Origin: an uncultured Actinoplanes sp.
GTDB taxonomy: Bacteria > Actinomycetota > Actinomycetes > Mycobacteriales > Micromonosporaceae
NCBI RefSeq assembly: GCF_934643405.1
Contig: NZ_CAKUCL010000053.1
Coordinates: 1-33,900 of the forward strand
Direction of reading: 5' to 3'
DNA length: 33,900 nucleotides
Shown piece by piece: positions 1-7,845 of the stretch. The notes beneath the pieces are model-generated. The model searched no databases and had not been told where the DNA came from. It saw only the letters and a list, made by a program, of their open reading frames with translations. Position numbers and translations under genes: made by a program. Positions within the stretch are counted from its first letter, which is position 1, and every line of letters starts with the position of its first letter.

Positions 1-90
1 ACCAACTGCACCGAGCGTCGCTCGCCGTGGGCGGGCGACGGCCGTGACCGTGAGGGCCAGGCGGGCATGCGAAAGGCTGGCACAGCATGA
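1..90 (+). CDS. 3' end of the gene upstream of pstA, probably pstC (partial)
   Basis: A frame open from base 1 ends in TGA at 88-90, overlapping the ATG of pstA in an ATGA arrangement typical of translationally coupled pst genes. PstC is the usual upstream neighbour and the other permease subunit of the phosphate importer. The 29 visible residues are charged and show no recognisable domain, so identity rests on position alone. A second frame ends at 45-47 and could be the true end instead. Confidence 0.35.
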   Translation, partial: TNCTERRSPWAGDGRDREGQAGMRKAGTA

Positions 91-1172
91 GCGTTCTCGA
101 CCGTCAGGCGCCCAGCGTCGTGATGACGCCGGACAACATCCGGACCCGGAAGCTCCCGCCCGCGATGAACCTCGCCGTCGCCATCGGCGCGCTGGCCGTC
201 TCGGCCGCCGTCGTGCTCGGCGCGAGCATCGGCAACTGGGTGCTCGTCCTCGTTCTCGGCCTGGTCTTCTACCTGGTCGGCATCAGCGTCGTGGCCGGTC
301 GCGTCGAAGGCCGCCGGGCCGCCCGCAACCGCATGTGGAAGGCCTTGATCTACGCCGCCTGTGTGCTGGCCGTCCTGCCGCTCGCCTCGGTCGTCTGGAC
401 GCTGGTCTCCAAGGGTGCCGGCCGGCTGGACGGCAACTTCTTCGGCACCTCGATGAACAACATCGGCGCCCGCGATCCCGAGGGTGGCGCCTACCACGCC
501 ATCATCGGCACGCTCGAGCAGGTGGGCATCGCCGCCCTGCTGGCCGTGCCGCTGGGCGTGCTCGGCGCGATCTACCTGGTCGAGTACGGCAGGGGCAAGT
601 TCGCCGGCACGGTCCGCTTCTTCGTGGACGTCATGACCGGTATCCCGTCGATCGTCGCGGGTCTGTTCGTGCTGTCCTTCTGGGTGCTGATCGTCAGCCC
701 GTGGTTCAACGACGGGACGCCGCGGTTCTCCGGGTTCGCCGCCTCGCTGGCGCTGACCGTGCTGATGCTGCCGACGATCGTGCGATCCACCGAGGAGATG
801 CTGCGGCTGGTGCCCGGCCCGCTGCGCGAGGGTGCGTACGCCCTCGGAGTCCCGCAGTGGAAGACGATCCTGCGGGTCGTGCTGCCGACCGCCCTGCCCG
901 GCATCGTCACCGGCATCATGCTGTCCATCGCGCGGGCGGCCGGCGAGACGGCGCCGGTGCTGCTGGTCGCGGGCGGCGCCGCCGCGATCAACTTCGACCC
1001 GTTCGCCGGCAACCAGCAGTCGCTGTCGCTCTTCGTCTACCAGCAGGCCGCGGACGCGTCGAAGTTCGCACCGGCCCGCGCCTGGACCGCCGCGCTGACC
1101 CTGGTCGCGATCGTGCTGATCCTGACGATCGCCGCCAAGCTGCTCGCCCGCCGCACCAGTCTGTCCCGATAA
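87..1172 (+). CDS. pstA: phosphate ABC transporter permease PstA
   Basis: Inner-membrane permease subunit of the high-affinity PstSCAB phosphate importer. The 361-residue protein has two hydrophobic segments within about residues 30-75, then the permease core from about residue 150. The EAA-type loop that docks on the ATPase is visible near residues 248-268 (REGAYALGVPQWKTILRVVLP region), followed by a membrane segment containing ARAAGETAPVLL, a typical PstA signature. The N-terminal extra helices are common in actinobacterial PstA. The ATG overlaps the upstream stop codon, and pstB follows after 11 bases, so the genes are one operon. A PhoP-type control site would lie before pstS, outside the window. 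Confidence 0.95.
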   Translation: MSVLDRQAPSVVMTPDNIRTRKLPPAMNLAVAIGALAVSAAVVLGASIGNWVLVLVLGLVFYLVGISVVAGRVEGRRAARNRMWKALIYAACVLAVLPLASVVWTLVSKGAGRLDGNFFGTSMNNIGARDPEGGAYHAIIGTLEQVGIAALLAVPLGVLGAIYLVEYGRGKFAGTVRFFVDVMTGIPSIVAGLFVLSFWVLIVSPWFNDGTPRFSGFAASLALTVLMLPTIVRSTEEMLRLVPGPLREGAYALGVPQWKTILRVVLPTALPGIVTGIMLSIARAAGETAPVLLVAGGAAAINFDPFAGNQQSLSLFVYQQAADASKFAPARAWTAALTLVAIVLILTIAAKLLARRTSLSR

Positions 1173-1183
1173 GAGGTAACCCC

Positions 1184-1960
1184 ATGGCCAAGCGCATCGA
1201 GGCGAGCAACGTCTCCTCCTACTACGGCTCGTTCAAGGCGATCGACAGCATCTCGATGACCGTCGAGCCGAAGACGATCACCGCTCTGATCGGCCCGTCC
1301 GGGTGCGGCAAGTCGACGTTCCTGCGCTCGATCAACCGCATGCACGAGGTGTTGCCGAACGCCCGCATCGAGGGCCGGCTCACCATCGACGACCAGAACA
1401 TCTACGACGCGGACGTGGACGTCACCGCGGTCCGTCGCATGATCGGCATGGTCTTCCAGCGGCCGAACCCGTTCCCCACGATGTCGATCTACGAGAACGT
1501 GGTGGCCGGCCTCAAGCTCAACGGCGTCAAGAAGAAGTCGGTGCTGGACGACGCCGCCGAGCACTCGCTGAAGTCGGCGAACCTGTGGGAAGAGGTCAAG
1601 GACCGGCTCAACCGGCCCGGCGCCGGCCTCTCCGGCGGTCAGCAGCAGCGTCTCTGCATCGCGCGCACCATCGCGGTCGAGCCGCAGGTCGTGCTCATGG
1701 ACGAGCCCTGCTCGGCGCTCGACCCGATCTCCACGCTGGCGATCGAGGACCTGATGTTCAAGCTGAAGGACCGCTTCACGATCATCATCGTCACGCACAA
1801 CATGCAGCAGGCCGCCCGGGTCAGCGACAAGACCGGGTTCTTCTCGATCGACAAGACCGGCGAGCCCGGCCGCCTGATCGAGTACGACGACACCCAGAAG
1901 ATCTTCAGCAACCCGGCCGAGAAGAAGACCGAGGACTACATCACCGGCCGCTTCGGCTGA
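1184..1960 (+). CDS. pstB: phosphate ABC transporter ATP-binding protein PstB
   Basis: Cytoplasmic ATPase that powers phosphate import through PstC/PstA. The 258 residues match the usual PstB length. All ABC motifs are intact: Walker A GPSGCGKST (37-45), Q-loop VFQRPNPFP with Q92, signature LSGGQ (149-153), Walker B VVLMDEP with E174, and switch histidine H205 in VTHNMQQ. The segment after Walker B reads CSALDP, standard for PstB. The ATG at 1184 has a GAGG Shine-Dalgarno element near 1173. A phoU gene often follows pstB; here a convergent Nudix gene follows and no phoU is present in the window. Confidence 0.98.
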   Translation: MAKRIEASNVSSYYGSFKAIDSISMTVEPKTITALIGPSGCGKSTFLRSINRMHEVLPNARIEGRLTIDDQNIYDADVDVTAVRRMIGMVFQRPNPFPTMSIYENVVAGLKLNGVKKKSVLDDAAEHSLKSANLWEEVKDRLNRPGAGLSGGQQQRLCIARTIAVEPQVVLMDEPCSALDPISTLAIEDLMFKLKDRFTIIIVTHNMQQAARVSDKTGFFSIDKTGEPGRLIEYDDTQKIFSNPAEKKTEDYITGRFG

Positions 1961-1971
1961 GCCGTCCGTCC

Positions 1972-2008
1972 GGTGCCCTGCTGCTCACGGGATGTGCAGC
2001 AGGGCGCC
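1972..2008. terminator. bidirectional hairpin between pstB and the convergent Nudix gene
   Basis: GCCCTGCTGC (1975-1984) and GCAGCAGGGC (1996-2005) form a perfect 10-bp stem. It extends to 13 bp with one G-T pair over an 11-base loop. It starts 12 bases after the pstB stop and contains the last codons and stop of the opposing Nudix gene, so it could end transcription from both sides. There is no T-tract, as is common in high-GC actinobacteria. Confidence 0.6.
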
Positions 2009-2776
2009 ACCGTCCGCGGTCAATTCCACGCGAGGCATGACGGGCCTCGCGGCATCACGGCGGCTTGCGGCCGCGACCACGTCCGCCATCTCCCCGTACG
2101 GCGTCAGTGAGTCCAGTGTGGAGCGCGTCGGCGGGAGCATGGCCAGGCCGTCGGCGGCTGCCGGGCGGACCCAGTGGGTGCCGTCGGCCTCGCCGGACAC
2201 GTCCCGCGCGGTCTGCCCCTGCGGCAGCAGCGAGACGAAGAACCACGTGTCGAAGCGCTTGGGCTCGAACTCCGGGGTGATCCAGCGCGCCCAGGGCAGC
2301 AGCAGATCGTCACGCAACCGCAGGCCACGGCGTTGCAGCAGGGCGGTCATGGTCAGCTCGCGGGCCTGGACGGCGGCCCGGTCCGCCTCCCAGTCGTCGG
2401 TGCCGACGTCCCCCACCGTACGGTCCGGCTGGTCGATCGGCCCGGCGAGCAGCACGCCGGACTCCTCGAACAGCTCGCGCGCGGCCGCGCCGACCACTGC
2501 CCGGGCCTGCTCCTCCGGCACGCCCAGCAGCTCGGCCCAGTCCGGACGGATCGTCTCGGGGCGGTCGGACGCGTCCACGCCGCCGCCCGGGAACGCGTGC
2601 ACGCCGCCGAACACCATGGTCGTCGCGCGCCGGAGCACGTAGACCTCGAAGCCCTTGTGTTCAGCCGCGGGACGCAGGAGTGCCACGGTGGCTGCGGGCC
2701 GTACGGGAGCCGGTGTGCCGTGGAATTCTCTGGCTCTTTTGACCATGGCGGCGGGCAGCGGTGTCGAAGGGCTCAC
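1985..2776 (-). CDS. Nudix hydrolase, NUDT19-like (large insertion in the Nudix box)
   Basis: Nudix enzymes cleave nucleoside diphosphates linked to another group, and the NUDT19-like branch includes CoA diphosphatases. The 263-residue protein has FPGGGVDASD (about 62-71) as the first part of the Nudix box and AARELFEESGVLL (98-110) as the second part, with metal-binding glutamates E101, E104 and E105. About 24 residues separate the two halves, where the canonical box has a short spacer. This split is typical of NUDT19/RP2-like proteins. The GTG at 2776 is preferred because it has a GGGAAG element upstream, while the internal ATG at 2746 has none. The gene is divergent from the oxidoreductase at 2824. 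Substrate is unknown. Confidence 0.9.
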   Translation of the reverse strand: MSPSTPLPAAMVKRAREFHGTPAPVRPAATVALLRPAAEHKGFEVYVLRRATTMVFGGVHAFPGGGVDASDRPETIRPDWAELLGVPEEQARAVVGAAARELFEESGVLLAGPIDQPDRTVGDVGTDDWEADRAAVQARELTMTALLQRRGLRLRDDLLLPWARWITPEFEPKRFDTWFFVSLLPQGQTARDVSGEADGTHWVRPAAADGLAMLPPTRSTLDSLTPYGEMADVVAAASRRDAARPVMPRVELTADGGALLHIP

Positions 2777-2810
2777 CGCCCGATCTTCCCACCGTTGCCG
2801 GAACGGGGGC

Positions 2811-2817
2811 TAACGTA
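2811..2817. promoter_or_regulatory. candidate divergent -10 region, Nudix / oxidoreductase
   Basis: TAACGT (2811-2816) lies exactly seven bases before the ATG at 2824, the pattern expected for a leaderless transcript. On the other strand TACGTT (2817-2812) could serve the Nudix gene with a leader that carries a Shine-Dalgarno element. No clear -35 box is visible. Confidence 0.45.
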
Positions 2818-2823
2818 GCGATC

Positions 2824-3801
2824 ATGACCGACCAGAAGGTCCGCTGGGGCATCCTCGGCCCCGGCGGAATCGCCGAGAGTTTCGCCGCCGACCTGACCCA
2901 CGTGGAAGGCGCCGAGCTCGCCGCCGTCGGATCCCGCACGCTGGAGAACGCCACCTCGTTCGCCAAGCGGTTCGGCTTCCGGCGCGCCCACGGCTCCTAC
3001 GCCGACCTCGCCGCCGATCCCGAGGTGGACGTGGTCTACGTGGCCACCCCGCACGCCTTGCACTACGACGCCGCGCTGCAGTGCATCGAGGCCGGCAAGG
3101 CCGTGCTGGTGGAGAAGCCGCTGACGCTGGACCTGGCGTCCGCGGCCCGGCTCATCGCGGCGGCCCGCGACCGGGGCGTCTTCCTGATGGAGGCCATGTG
3201 GATGCGCCTCAACCCGGCCATCCGCAAGATCGTCGAGCTGGTCGAGGAGGGCGCAATCGGCTGGGTCAGCTCGGTCAACGCCGACTTCGGCCTGCAGGGC
3301 CCGTTCCCGGCCACGCACCGGCTGCGCGCCCGTGAACTGGGCGGCGGCGCGCTGCTCGACCTCGGCGTCTACCCGATCCACCTGGCTCACCTGGTGCTGG
3401 GCGCGCCGGCCTCGGTGCAGGCCTGGGCGCACCTGACCCCCGAGCGCGTCGACGAGACCACCGGCATCCTGCTCGGCTGGGAGGCGGGCGCGGTCGCGGC
3501 CCTGACGTGCAGCATCAACGGCGAGAGCCGTAACGCCGCGTCGATCACCGGCACCGACGGCCGGATCGACCTGCCGCAGGGTTTCTGGTATCCGCGGTCG
3601 TTCGTGCTGAACCGCCCCGGCCGCGAGCCGGAGACCTTCGAGTTCCCGTTCGAGGGCATCGGCTACCAATTCGAGGCCGCCGAGGTGCAGGCCCGCGTGC
3701 GGGCGGGCGAGCTGGAGTCCCCGCTGATGTCGCACGCCACCACCCTCGAGGTGACGACGCTGCTGGACGCGATCCGCGACCAGATCGGCGTCGTCTACTA
3801 G
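2824..3801 (+). CDS. Gfo/Idh/MocA family NAD(P)-dependent oxidoreductase
   Basis: Members of this family oxidise or reduce sugars, inositols and related diols with NAD(P). The 325-residue protein begins with a Rossmann nucleotide-binding motif (GILGPGGIAESF). It continues with the family motif VEKPLTLD, whose lysine is catalytic in relatives, and then the alpha/beta substrate domain (GGGALLDLGVYPIHLA). The ATG at 2824 is chosen because the Rossmann strand starts right after it and a TAACGT hexamer lies seven bases upstream; an earlier in-frame GTG at 2761 would run back through the divergent Nudix gene. The stop overlaps the stop of the opposing SDR gene by three bases inside CTAG. Substrate cannot be inferred. 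Confidence 0.92.
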   Translation: MTDQKVRWGILGPGGIAESFAADLTHVEGAELAAVGSRTLENATSFAKRFGFRRAHGSYADLAADPEVDVVYVATPHALHYDAALQCIEAGKAVLVEKPLTLDLASAARLIAAARDRGVFLMEAMWMRLNPAIRKIVELVEEGAIGWVSSVNADFGLQGPFPATHRLRARELGGGALLDLGVYPIHLAHLVLGAPASVQAWAHLTPERVDETTGILLGWEAGAVAALTCSINGESRNAASITGTDGRIDLPQGFWYPRSFVLNRPGREPETFEFPFEGIGYQFEAAEVQARVRAGELESPLMSHATTLEVTTLLDAIRDQIGVVY

Positions 3802-4532
3802 CGGGTTAGCTGCCGGCCACCGGCCACCGAGACGGTCTCGCCGTTGACGTGGCCGTTGGCGGCCGACCCCAGATAGACCACTGTGGACGCGACGTCCTCA
3901 GGCGTGCAGATGCGGCCGGTCGGGGTCTTCGCCGCCTCCGCGTCGATCACCGACTGCCCGAATCCTGGGGCGGTCAGCGCCCGTTCGGTGAGGGTGAAGC
4001 CCGGGCGGACCACGTTGGTGAGGATTCCGTACCGGGCCTCGCGGGCGGCGAGCACCCGCGCCGCGGTCTCCAACGCGCCCTTCGCGGCGGGATAGGCCAC
4101 GCCGGCCGGCATCGGCTGCTTCACCACGTCGGAGGAGATCAGCACGATCCGCCCCCAGCCGTTCGACCGCATCGCCGGCAGTACGGCGTCGATCAGCGCG
4201 AGGGTGCCCGCCACGTTCGCGGTGAGGCCGTCGAGCAGCGTGTCCCACGTGTCCGGCTGCCGGGACGGCCAAGCCACCGCGTTGGCGACCAGCACGTCGA
4301 CCGGCCCGACCGCCCGGACGGCGGTTTGCGCCGAGTGCGGGTCGCGCTGATCCAGCCGTACGGTCGATGCCCGCGCAAACGGTTGGACCGCCTCCCGCGC
4401 CCGTTCCTCGTTGCTGTGCCACCCGGCCGCGACTGTCGCTCCTTCGGCGGCGAATGCCCGGGCGACCGCCCGCCCGATCTCGCCCGAAGCGCCGGTGACC
4501 AGCGCGACCTTCTCGTCCAGCCCGAGATCCAT
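3798..4532 (-). CDS. short-chain dehydrogenase/reductase (SDR)
   Basis: Classical SDR fold, NAD(P)-dependent oxidoreductase of 244 residues. The cofactor motif TGASGEIG is at 13-20, the structural NAG-type motif reads NAV near residue 84, the catalytic serine is at 133 or 134 (ISSD), and the Y-x-x-x-K pair is Y147 and K151. The segment after K151 and the C-terminal GETVSVAGGRQ are typical of the FabG-like branch, which usually acts on keto or hydroxy groups of small substrates. The start has a good Shine-Dalgarno CAGGAG (4544-4539). It is divergent from a MarR regulator across a 55-bp region with direct repeats, so MarR control is likely. Substrate unknown. Confidence 0.92.
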   Translation of the reverse strand: MDLGLDEKVALVTGASGEIGRAVARAFAAEGATVAAGWHSNEERAREAVQPFARASTVRLDQRDPHSAQTAVRAVGPVDVLVANAVAWPSRQPDTWDTLLDGLTANVAGTLALIDAVLPAMRSNGWGRIVLISSDVVKQPMPAGVAYPAAKGALETAARVLAAREARYGILTNVVRPGFTLTERALTAPGFGQSVIDAEAAKTPTGRICTPEDVASTVVYLGSAANGHVNGETVSVAGGRQLTR

Positions 4533-4548
4533 GCCCTGCTCCTGAAAG

Positions 4549-4580
4549 TTAGCCGACTATCTTTTAGCCGACTATACAAT
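4549..4580. promoter_or_regulatory. direct-repeat operator and bidirectional promoter, SDR / MarR
   Basis: The 12-mer TTAGCCGACTAT occurs twice in the same direction, at 4549-4560 and 4564-4575. Its core TAGCCGACTA is itself a palindrome with one mismatch, as expected for a dimeric winged-helix regulator. The second copy runs into ACTATACAAT (4571-4580), where TACAAT can serve as -10 for marR and TATAGT on the other strand as -10 for the SDR gene. A regulator bound to the repeats would block both promoters. Confidence 0.55.
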
Positions 4581-4587
4581 GTTGTCC

Positions 4588-5049
4588 GTGGACTCGACCG
4601 AAGCGATGCGCGTGAATCGGGCGCTGAACAAGACCGCCCAGCTGTACCGGGCGGCGAAGGCCCGGCGGCTGGCGGCGCTGGGTCTGCATCCCGGCCAGGA
4701 CGTGCTGCTGTGGCTGTTGTCCCGCGAGCCGGCCGGCCTGACCGTCTCCGAGCTGGCCGCCCGCCTGGGTGTCGAGGTGCCCACCGCCACCCGGAGCCTG
4801 TCCCGCCTGGGCGGCGGCGGCTGGTTCCGCCGCGAGCCGGTCCCGGGCGACCGTCGCCAGGTCCGCATCGTCGTCACCGACGCCGGCCGTGCCGTGATCC
4901 CCGAGATCGAGCGAGCCTGGGCCGAGCTGGCCGAGGAGGCGATGGGCGATGTCACCGCCGAGGAGCGCGAGGTGGCGCTGTCGGTGCTGGAACGCGCGAG
5001 CGCCCACCTACGGACGACGGTGGGGGACGAGCCGCTCGCCGAGGGCTGA
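4588..5049 (+). CDS. MarR family transcriptional regulator
   Basis: Winged-helix DNA-binding regulator, 153 residues from the GTG at 4588, which fits the family. The helix-turn-helix reads TVSELAARLGVEVPTATRSLSRL, and the wing contains GDRRQVRIVVTDAGR with the conserved D-R-R. The GTG at 4588 is chosen because the strong -10 hexamer TACAAT (4575-4580) lies seven bases before it, implying a leaderless transcript. The ATG at 4579 overlaps that hexamer and would lie outside such a transcript. Divergence from the SDR gene and the direct repeats between them suggest that it represses itself and the SDR gene. The ligand is unknown. Confidence 0.9.
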   Translation: MDSTEAMRVNRALNKTAQLYRAAKARRLAALGLHPGQDVLLWLLSREPAGLTVSELAARLGVEVPTATRSLSRLGGGGWFRREPVPGDRRQVRIVVTDAGRAVIPEIERAWAELAEEAMGDVTAEEREVALSVLERASAHLRTTVGDEPLAEG

Positions 5050-5076
5050 TGGCGGTCTCCTGACCGCGCGGCCGGA

Positions 5077-6084
5077 TCAGGAGAAGAGAGGGCGGACCAG
5101 GAAGTAGGCGACCACCGCGATGAGGCCGGCCGCCGGGAACGTGGTGATCCAGGCGATCACGATGTTGCCGGCCACGTTCCAGCGGACCGCGTTCAGGCGC
5201 TTCGTCGCGCCGACGCCCATGATGGCCGACGTGATCGTGTGGGTGGTGGAGATCGGCGCGTGCAGGACCAGGGCGTTGAAGAACAGCACCGAGCTGGCCA
5301 CCGTCTCCGCGGCGAAACCCTCGGCCGGACCCAGGTCGATGATCTTGCGGCCGAGCGTGCGGATGATCCGCCACCCGCCCGAGTAGGTGCCGGCGGCCAG
5401 CACCGCGGCCGAGGTCCAGTAGACCCACCAGGGGATGTGCGACGGGCTGTCCTGGAAGCCGCCGGTGTAGAGCGCCAGCACGATGATGCCCATGGTCTTC
5501 GCGGCGTCCTGGGTGCCGTGGCCGATCGACATGGCCGCCGCCGAGACCGTCTGGGCCAGGCGGAAGCCGCGGTTGAGCTTGCCCGGAGTGCCGCGCCGGA
5601 AGATCCACATGATGGCGACCATGGCCGCGAAGCCCAGCACCAGGCCGACCACCGGCGAGATCACCATCGGGATCAGCACCTTCTGGATGATGGTGTCCCA
5701 CTCCACCTCGCCGTGCGTGGCCACGAGCGTGGCGCCGACCAGGCCGCCGAACAGGGCGTGCGACGAGCTGGACGGCAGGCCGAAATACCAGGTGATCAGG
5801 TTCCAGGCGATGGCGCCGAGCACACCGGCGAAGACCACACCCAGGCTCTCCACGCCGATCGGGAGCTTGACGAGCCCCTCGCCGACGGTCTTGGCCACCC
5901 CGGCGCCGAAGTGGGTGCCGATGAAGTTGCCGACCGCCGCCATGGCCAGCGCGACCCGCGGCGTGAGCGCCCGGGTGCTGACGCTGGTGGCGATGGCGTT
6001 CGCGGCGTCGTGGAAGCCGTTGGTGTAGTCGAACGCCATCGCGGCGAGGATGACCGCCAGGGCGGCCAGAAGCTCGACGGACAA
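5077..6084 (-). CDS. pit: inorganic phosphate transporter, PiT family
   Basis: Low-affinity phosphate (metal-phosphate) symporter in the cytoplasmic membrane, 335 residues with about ten hydrophobic segments. The duplicated PiT signature is clear: FDYTNGFHDAANAIATS (about 18-34) and MSIGHGTQDAAKTMGI (about 185-200), with GLPSSSSHALFGGLVG (102-117) between them. The start is a rare TTG at 6084. It lies three bases after the stop of the DUF47 gene and has AAGGAG upstream, so translation is probably coupled. Pairing with DUF47 is the normal arrangement for bacterial PiT. Confidence 0.95.
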   Translation of the reverse strand: MSVELLAALAVILAAMAFDYTNGFHDAANAIATSVSTRALTPRVALAMAAVGNFIGTHFGAGVAKTVGEGLVKLPIGVESLGVVFAGVLGAIAWNLITWYFGLPSSSSHALFGGLVGATLVATHGEVEWDTIIQKVLIPMVISPVVGLVLGFAAMVAIMWIFRRGTPGKLNRGFRLAQTVSAAAMSIGHGTQDAAKTMGIIVLALYTGGFQDSPSHIPWWVYWTSAAVLAAGTYSGGWRIIRTLGRKIIDLGPAEGFAAETVASSVLFFNALVLHAPISTTHTITSAIMGVGATKRLNAVRWNVAGNIVIAWITTFPAAGLIAVVAYFLVRPLFS

Positions 6085-6087
6085 GGC

Positions 6088-6714
6088 CTAGGACTCCTTG
6101 ACCGCGATGGTCTCGACGGTGTTGGCGACGTGCTCGAAGGCGTCGCAGGCCGCCTCCAGCTCGTCGGCGACCTCCTTCATCTTGAGGACCGTCAACGCGT
6201 CGTACTCACCGGAGAACAGCCGGACCAGCAGCATGCGGTAGGACCGGTCGCCGTCGTTCTCCAGGCGGTTGATCTCGATCCAGTACTCGTCCAGGCCCTT
6301 CATCGTGCGTAGCTTCGGCATCGCCTCGGCGGTGATCTTGGCTTGCTGGTCGAGCACGTTCACCAGTTCGTGCATCTCGCGCGGCAGCGACGGCAGCTCG
6401 GTCAGCCCGTACAGGTAGAGGAGGTTGCCGACCGCCTCGAGGTGGTCCATCACGTCGTCGAGCTGGGAGCCGAGAGAGTAGATGTCGGCGCGGTCGAACG
6501 GCGTGATGAAGGTCGAGTTGATCTTCTTGTAGAGCTCGTGGGTGATCTGGTCGCTGTCGTGCTCCACATCGGTCAGCCGGTCGCTGACCGACTGCACGTC
6601 CACGCCGGGCAACGCCAGCTCGTTGAGCATCTCCGTGCCCTTGACAAGGTTGGACGCAGCCCTGGTGAAGAGCTCGTAGAAGGCACCCTCGACGGGGCGG
6701 AAAGAGAACTTCAC
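6088..6714 (-). CDS. DUF47 family (PhoU-like) protein, PiT partner
   Basis: DUF47 proteins are soluble all-helical relatives of PhoU encoded with PiT transporters, thought to modulate phosphate uptake. The 208 residues match the family length. Recognisable segments are LVKGTEMLNEL, TDVEHDSDQITHELYKKINSTFITPFDRADIYSLGSQLDDVMDH (near 48-91) and the C-terminal DELEAACDAFEHVANTVETIAVK. The GTG start at 6714 follows a GAGG element. It is the first gene of the DUF47-pit pair. No convincing PHO box is visible in the 81-bp upstream gap. Confidence 0.93.
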   Translation of the reverse strand: MKFSFRPVEGAFYELFTRAASNLVKGTEMLNELALPGVDVQSVSDRLTDVEHDSDQITHELYKKINSTFITPFDRADIYSLGSQLDDVMDHLEAVGNLLYLYGLTELPSLPREMHELVNVLDQQAKITAEAMPKLRTMKGLDEYWIEINRLENDGDRSYRMLLVRLFSGEYDALTVLKMKEVADELEAACDAFEHVANTVETIAVKES

Positions 6715-6795
6715 GGCGTGGACCTCGATCGACGGACGGAGCTGGATCTCCCGGAATGCTAGCGGTCGCCGCCGATTAACCTCGCGTTCGCCCGG

Positions 6796-7755
6796 CTAAA
6801 CCCGCTCCGGACGTCGATCCGGTCGGGGTGCGGTGGGCCGGGGCGACCCGCGCCGTACGGCCTTGGTGGGAAGCGGTTCCCGCGGAACCCACTTGGCCAC
6901 CGGGTGCCGTCGCAGGTGACGGGCCAGCCCGCGGCGGTCCGTGTCGGCAATCACGTCGACGCCGGCCGCGCCCAGCTCCGACCAGATGGCCTTGCGGGCG
7001 CTGCGGGAACCCGAGGGCAGACCCGAGATGCGCACCGTACGGCCGTCCTCGTGCGCCGACCGCACCAGCGCGTGCAGCAGGTGCCGCTCCTCGGCGGGGA
7101 TCGGTTCGCGCCCGTCCCAGCCGAAACGCCGGGTCCACGGCTCACTGATCATCGGCACCAGCGTGGGCGGCGCCGACTGCGAGCCGATGTCGTCGAACGT
7201 GCCGTCCGCGAAGGCGTACCGCACGCTCTGGGTGGCGAGAAGCTCGCGCGCGTCGACGATGCCGGCCACCGACACGGTCACCGCGCCCGGCACGAGCCGT
7301 CCGCCGTCGCAGTGGCTGAGCAGCGTCGCGTGGTCGCGCAGCTGCTGGTCGAGCATGCGGTAGGCGCGCAGCAGGGTCTCGGCGTCCCGGTTCGGCCCGG
7401 CGAACTCCACCACCAGCCGGAACGGCACCTGCTGGTCGCGTGCGACCCGGCCACCGCCGTTGCGGGCCCGGGCGAACAACGGCGACAGGACCAGACGGCG
7501 CAGCGTACGGCCGGGTTGCGGGCCGCCCGGTCCGAGGAACAACTCGCCGTGCGGGCCGGGCACCACCGGGACGGTGAGGCCACCGAGCCCGCGCCGCATC
7601 ACGTCGGGCAGCGGGTCGGTGTCCTCGCGACCGGCGATCGCGTGAGCCGCGGGCAGGTAGGGTCCGGGCCGCCGCAACAGGATCGTTCCCGCCGCCACCG
7701 CCCCGGCCGCTCCCGCGACACCGGCCAGTCCCCCCGCGATCGCCGAGTCGTTCAC
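6796..7755 (-). CDS. PI-PLC/GDPD-like (AIM6-type) protein with degenerate active site
   Basis: The 319-residue protein starts with an Ala/Gly-rich hydrophobic segment (about 6-27), probably a signal anchor. The rest follows the outline of AIM6-type phosphodiesterase-like proteins. It has AHAIAGREDTDPLPD (37-51) where the family has an AHNDY-type start, a PGRTLRRLVLSPLFARA element (81-97), then SVAGIVDARELLATQSVRYAFADGT and a late ISGLPSGSRSARKAIWSELGAAGVDVIADTD block. The family assignment rests on remembered pattern similarity. The metal-binding Glu-x-Asp is replaced by TVPVV (61-65) and the second active-site histidine is absent near 74-76. The last 20 residues are a basic Pro/Arg tail. It may be a non-catalytic member. 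It is divergent from the ECF41 sigma gene. Confidence 0.72.
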   Translation of the reverse strand: MNDSAIAGGLAGVAGAAGAVAAGTILLRRPGPYLPAAHAIAGREDTDPLPDVMRRGLGGLTVPVVPGPHGELFLGPGGPQPGRTLRRLVLSPLFARARNGGGRVARDQQVPFRLVVEFAGPNRDAETLLRAYRMLDQQLRDHATLLSHCDGGRLVPGAVTVSVAGIVDARELLATQSVRYAFADGTFDDIGSQSAPPTLVPMISEPWTRRFGWDGREPIPAEERHLLHALVRSAHEDGRTVRISGLPSGSRSARKAIWSELGAAGVDVIADTDRRGLARHLRRHPVAKWVPREPLPTKAVRRGSPRPTAPRPDRRPERV

Positions 7756-7797
7756 CCCGTCACCATCCGATTCGCACTAAATGGGCGTTTCTTACTC

Positions 7798-7804
7798 TGT
7801 CACA
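7798..7804 (+). promoter_or_regulatory. candidate ECF41-type -35 element (TGTCACA)
   Basis: TGTCACA matches the -35 motif described for ECF41 sigma factors, which often transcribe their own gene. It lies 41 bases before the ATG of the ECF41 gene at 7846. The matching -10 (CGTC in the literature) is not clear at the expected distance, where the sequence reads CGGGCAATC around 7819-7828. Confidence 0.5.
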
Positions 7805-7845
7805 AGTGCTACCTCCTGCCGGGCAATCTCGCGCAGAATTCCGCC

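Noticed and set aside
44..1960. 638-codon open frame covering pstA and pstB on the plus strand
   Set aside because: Only its last part is pstB; the upstream part is an Arg-rich shadow of pstA in another frame. The real pstB starts at 1184.
6715..6795. PHO box upstream of the DUF47-pit genes
   Set aside because: A single GTTAATC-like heptamer is present, but no properly spaced second copy.
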